From contig NZ_JBBCOR010000007.1 in assembly GCF_037151175.1 (NCBI RefSeq), positions 1 to 64,000 on the forward strand: a stretch of 64,000 bases of DNA. The letters are read 5' to 3'. This document shows positions 61,724 to 64,000 of this stretch, piece by piece (position 1 is the stretch's first letter; every line of letters starts with the position of its first letter). This DNA comes from Asaia sp003994335. GTDB taxonomy: Bacteria; Pseudomonadota; Alphaproteobacteria; Acetobacterales; Acetobacteraceae. Under the pieces are notes generated by a model. It was given only the letters and a program-made list of their open reading frames with translations. It made no database searches and was not told where the DNA came from. A program made the translations under genes and the position numbers.

Positions 61724-62782
61724 GTGCCTATGACGATCTCGCCTGCACTCGCCCTGAAGCTCAATCCGCACGTCGCCGCCACCTTGCCTTCGGCGCTGTT
61801 CACCCATCCGGTTTTCGGGCGTGACCTGCGTGTCGGTACGCGAGGGTCGCCACTGGCGCTGGTCCAGACCCGCAGCTTCATGGCGCAGCTCGGGCAGGCT
61901 TATCCGTTTCTCGAAATTTTCGGATCGATCAAGGCGCAGGAAATCTCGACGCGCGGCGATCGCGACCAAAGCCGTCGTCTGGCGGAGATTGGTGGGAAAG
62001 GTCTTTTTTCCAAGGAAATTCATGAGGCATTGCGCGCAGGTAGGATCGATTTTGCCGTGCACAGTCTCAAGGATCTGGAAACCTTCCTGCCGGATGATCT
62101 CCTATTGGGCTGCACGTTGCGCCGCGAGGACCCGCGCGACGCGCTGGTCCTGCGTGACCGTGACGGCCTGTGTCCCGGGGGCGATCCGCTCTCGGCACTC
62201 CGTAAGGGCGCGATCATCGGGTGCGCTTCGATACGACGTCAGGCGCAGCTTCTGGCGCGCCGGCCTGATCTGCGATTTCGCCTGATTCGAGGCAATGTGC
62301 AGACACGGCTGCGCAAGCTGGAGGCGGGAGAATGCGACGCGACATTTCTCGCTCTGGCAGGCCTCAACCGCCTCGGGCTGGGGGATCGGGCGGATGTGGT
62401 ATTCGAGCCTGAGGCGATGCTGCCTGCTTGTGGCCAAGGAATCATCGGTATCACCCTGCGCCGTAAGGATGACGGGTTGCTGGCGCTCATGCCTGCGCTC
62501 GAGGATCGCATGACGCGTCACGCCGCCATGGCCGAGCGCGCCTTGCTCGAAGGGTTGGATGGCTCTTGCCGTACGCCGATCGGGGGATATGCCTCGGTGG
62601 GAGAAGGCCGTCTTACCTTGCATGGCCTGATCGCCTCTGAGGATGGCAGTTTTGTGCTGCGCCGATCTCTCACGGCTTCTCCTGAAGAAGCTTCCGCTAT
62701 GGGGGCCGAACTCGCCGCGATCATGCGTCGCGATACTCCCCGGGAGATATTTGACCGCCTGATCGGGCAGCCCGGCTGGTAG
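61724..62782 (+). CDS. hemC: Hydroxymethylbilane synthase (porphobilinogen deaminase)
   Basis: 352 residues. It joins four porphobilinogens to hydroxymethylbilane in heme synthesis. Signatures are GTRGSPLALVQTRSF near residue 38, DQSRRLAEIGGKGLFSKEIHEAL, FAVHSLKDLETFLPDDL, GCASIRRQAQLLARRPDLRF and the dipyrromethane cofactor Cys in LDGSCRTPIGGYASV. About 30 extra residues precede the core. The gene is divergent from the Fur-controlled TonB receptor, so iron uptake and heme synthesis are neighbours; shared control is inference. Confidence 0.96.
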   Translation: MPMTISPALALKLNPHVAATLPSALFTHPVFGRDLRVGTRGSPLALVQTRSFMAQLGQAYPFLEIFGSIKAQEISTRGDRDQSRRLAEIGGKGLFSKEIHEALRAGRIDFAVHSLKDLETFLPDDLLLGCTLRREDPRDALVLRDRDGLCPGGDPLSALRKGAIIGCASIRRQAQLLARRPDLRFRLIRGNVQTRLRKLEAGECDATFLALAGLNRLGLGDRADVVFEPEAMLPACGQGIIGITLRRKDDGLLALMPALEDRMTRHAAMAERALLEGLDGSCRTPIGGYASVGEGRLTLHGLIASEDGSFVLRRSLTASPEEASAMGAELAAIMRRDTPREIFDRLIGQPGW

Positions 62783-62795
62783 GGACAACGCGACA

Positions 62796-62814
62796 GGAGG
62801 CAGGCCCTGCCTCC
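62796..62814 (+). terminator. Hairpin after hemC
   Basis: GGAGGCAG (62796-62803) pairs perfectly with CTGCCTCC (62807-62814) over a three-base loop 13 bases after the stop codon. There is no T tract, so its strength as a terminator is uncertain. Confidence 0.5.
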
Positions 62815-62926
62815 ATTCGGATCGTATCCGGAAGTTGGTCGCTGCGAAGCCGGCCGCTCCCATCACGGAGACGGGCGATGGGATGCGCCGTGCGCATGAA
62901 ACCCGTCTCAGCGTCCCAAAAGGTTC

Positions 62927-63907
62927 TTACCACGCATAGGCTTCGGGTGCCTCGCCCCGCGGCCCCGGCCAGATCTTGTCCAGACGGGCAAGGATTTCTT
63001 TATCCAGAGCGATCGTCGTGGCGTGAAGCTGGAGGGTGAGCTGCTCCGCCAGGCGCGGACCGACGATCGGCGCGGTGACACCGGGCTGGTGCAGCAGCCA
63101 GGCAAGGGCAATGGCCGCCGGGTCTTCGCCCAGGCTGTGACAGAGGGATTCATAGGACTCGATGTGCGATCTGAGGCCTTCATTCTGGTTTACCAGGGCC
63201 GCCCGCCTTCCGCCGGCAGGATGGTTCAGGATGCCCCCGAGCAGTCCTCCCGCGAGCGGGCTCCAGGGAATGACCCCTATGCCATGATAACGGGCAGCAG
63301 GCAGGACCTCGCTCTCGATGGCACGGTTGGTGAGATTATAAAGGCTCTGCTCGGAAACGAGACCAAGCCTGCGGCCCTGCGCGGCGAAACCCTGCGCTGT
63401 TGCGAGATGCCAGCCTGCGAAATTGCTGCTGCCGACATAGCTGATCTTCCCTTGCTGGATCAGGACATCCATGGCCTGCCAGATTTCCTCCCAGGGAGTC
63501 GACCGGTCGATATGATGCATCTGGTACAGGTCGATATGGTCTGTCTTCAGGCGCTTCAGGCTCGCGTCGCAGGCCCGCCTGATATGATAGGCGGACAGAT
63601 GCCGGTCATTGGGGCCATATCCCATGGGTTGATAGAGCTTTGTCGCAAGCACGATCTGATCGCGCCGCCCCCCTTGTGCGAGCCATCGGCCGATAATTTC
63701 TTCGGAAAGGCCGTATCCTTTCTCCATGTCGGGTTTTTGCGGCCCCCCATAGACATCGGCGGTGTCGATCATGGTGATCCCCTCTTCGAGGGCTCGGTCC
63801 ATGATCGAAAAGGATTCTGCTTCGTCAGTGAGATACCCGAAATTCATCGTACCCAGGATGATCTGGCTGATTTTCAGGCCGCTTCGGCCTAGAGGGCGAT
63901 ACTGCAT
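62927..63907 (-). CDS. Aldo/keto reductase
   Basis: 326 residues, a TIM barrel that reduces carbonyls with NAD(P)H. Its catalytic tetrad is readable: Asp and Tyr in DTADVYGGP, Lys in IVLATKLYQPMGYGP, His in DLYQMHHIDRSTP. GVIPWSPLAGGLLGG is the family's late signature. It belongs to the YajO/YghZ-like group. It is convergent with hemC and stands alone. The substrate is unknown. Confidence 0.93.
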   Translation of the reverse strand: MQYRPLGRSGLKISQIILGTMNFGYLTDEAESFSIMDRALEEGITMIDTADVYGGPQKPDMEKGYGLSEEIIGRWLAQGGRRDQIVLATKLYQPMGYGPNDRHLSAYHIRRACDASLKRLKTDHIDLYQMHHIDRSTPWEEIWQAMDVLIQQGKISYVGSSNFAGWHLATAQGFAAQGRRLGLVSEQSLYNLTNRAIESEVLPAARYHGIGVIPWSPLAGGLLGGILNHPAGGRRAALVNQNEGLRSHIESYESLCHSLGEDPAAIALAWLLHQPGVTAPIVGPRLAEQLTLQLHATTIALDKEILARLDKIWPGPRGEAPEAYAW

Positions 63908-64000
63908 GACTGCCTCCCGAGATAACTGAAGCGCCTGTCAGGACCGGAATGTCCCGGCGCCCCCGTTTCCTGCATGGCACGGCGCGTTCCTGCCGATTAG

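Noticed and set aside
1..64000. CRISPR arrays and insertion sequences
   Set aside because: No evenly spaced repeat-spacer pattern and no transposase with flanking inverted repeats was seen in the window.

Overview
The window looks like GC-rich chromosome of an acetic acid bacterium (Acetobacteraceae, possibly Asaia- or Gluconobacter-like). This rests on the general look of the proteins, several TonB receptors, NsrR/Hmp and Zur/Znu modules, and the alaC-hom-glpX-recJ order. The genus is inferred, not proven.

Positions 1 to about 9012 are the right end of an integrated element, probably a prophage. It holds a tail-type protein fragment, two small membrane proteins, an AT-rich gene of unknown function, a TetR/DUF4188 pair, a GH24 lysozyme, a holin-like protein and a Bro-N/KilAC antirepressor. 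It also carries an NO-detoxification pair (nsrR/hmp with two NsrR boxes) and a lipoprotein NlpC/P60 peptidase. It ends at a 3' half of a tRNA-Thr gene (8965-9012) with no 5' half, which is the expected scar of integration into a tRNA. The intact tRNA should lie to the left of the window.

From 9013 onward the content is ordinary chromosome. 9-21.7 kb: an EAL protein, a GT61 glycosyltransferase with an extra C-terminal beta domain, a Pit phosphate transporter, an MDR oxidoreductase with a divergent AraC regulator, an asparaginase/sugar-transporter pair, and a zinc locus (zur, znuACB) with a clear Zur box. It ends with an unlisted 41-residue membrane protein gene. 21.7-25.7 kb: sugar transporter, accD, folC. 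25.7-33.4 kb: a complete reductive pyrimidine-degradation cluster (preT, preA, dihydropyrimidinase, beta-ureidopropionase-like amidohydrolase, NCS1 transporter) with a RutR-like regulator. Two RutR-type operators flank it, at 27200 and 33453. 33.5-42.1 kb: TonB receptor, racemase, FAD monooxygenase with a divergent MarR and two operators, a LysR regulator, an epimerase, a DoxX-like protein and a metallophosphoesterase. 42.8-49.6 kb: tRNA-Glu, recJ, glpX, hom, alaC and a Pro/Ala-rich lipoprotein. 49.7-52.3 kb: a ClpP paralogue followed by two tandem diiron ferritin-like proteins of unknown role.

52.7-53.4 kb is a decayed Hint-domain gene. 53.5-59.2 kb is an uptake/oxidation operon (TonB receptor, DAACS symporter, Ldh-family dehydrogenase) opposite a GntR regulator with a palindromic operator. 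59.3-63.9 kb holds a TonB receptor behind a Fur box, hemC and an aldo/keto reductase.

Most of the chromosomal part reads as nutrient and metal acquisition modules, each paired with its own regulator and a visible operator. The least explained parts are the AT-rich element gene, the ClpP/ferritin-like trio and the Zur-linked hypothetical protein.
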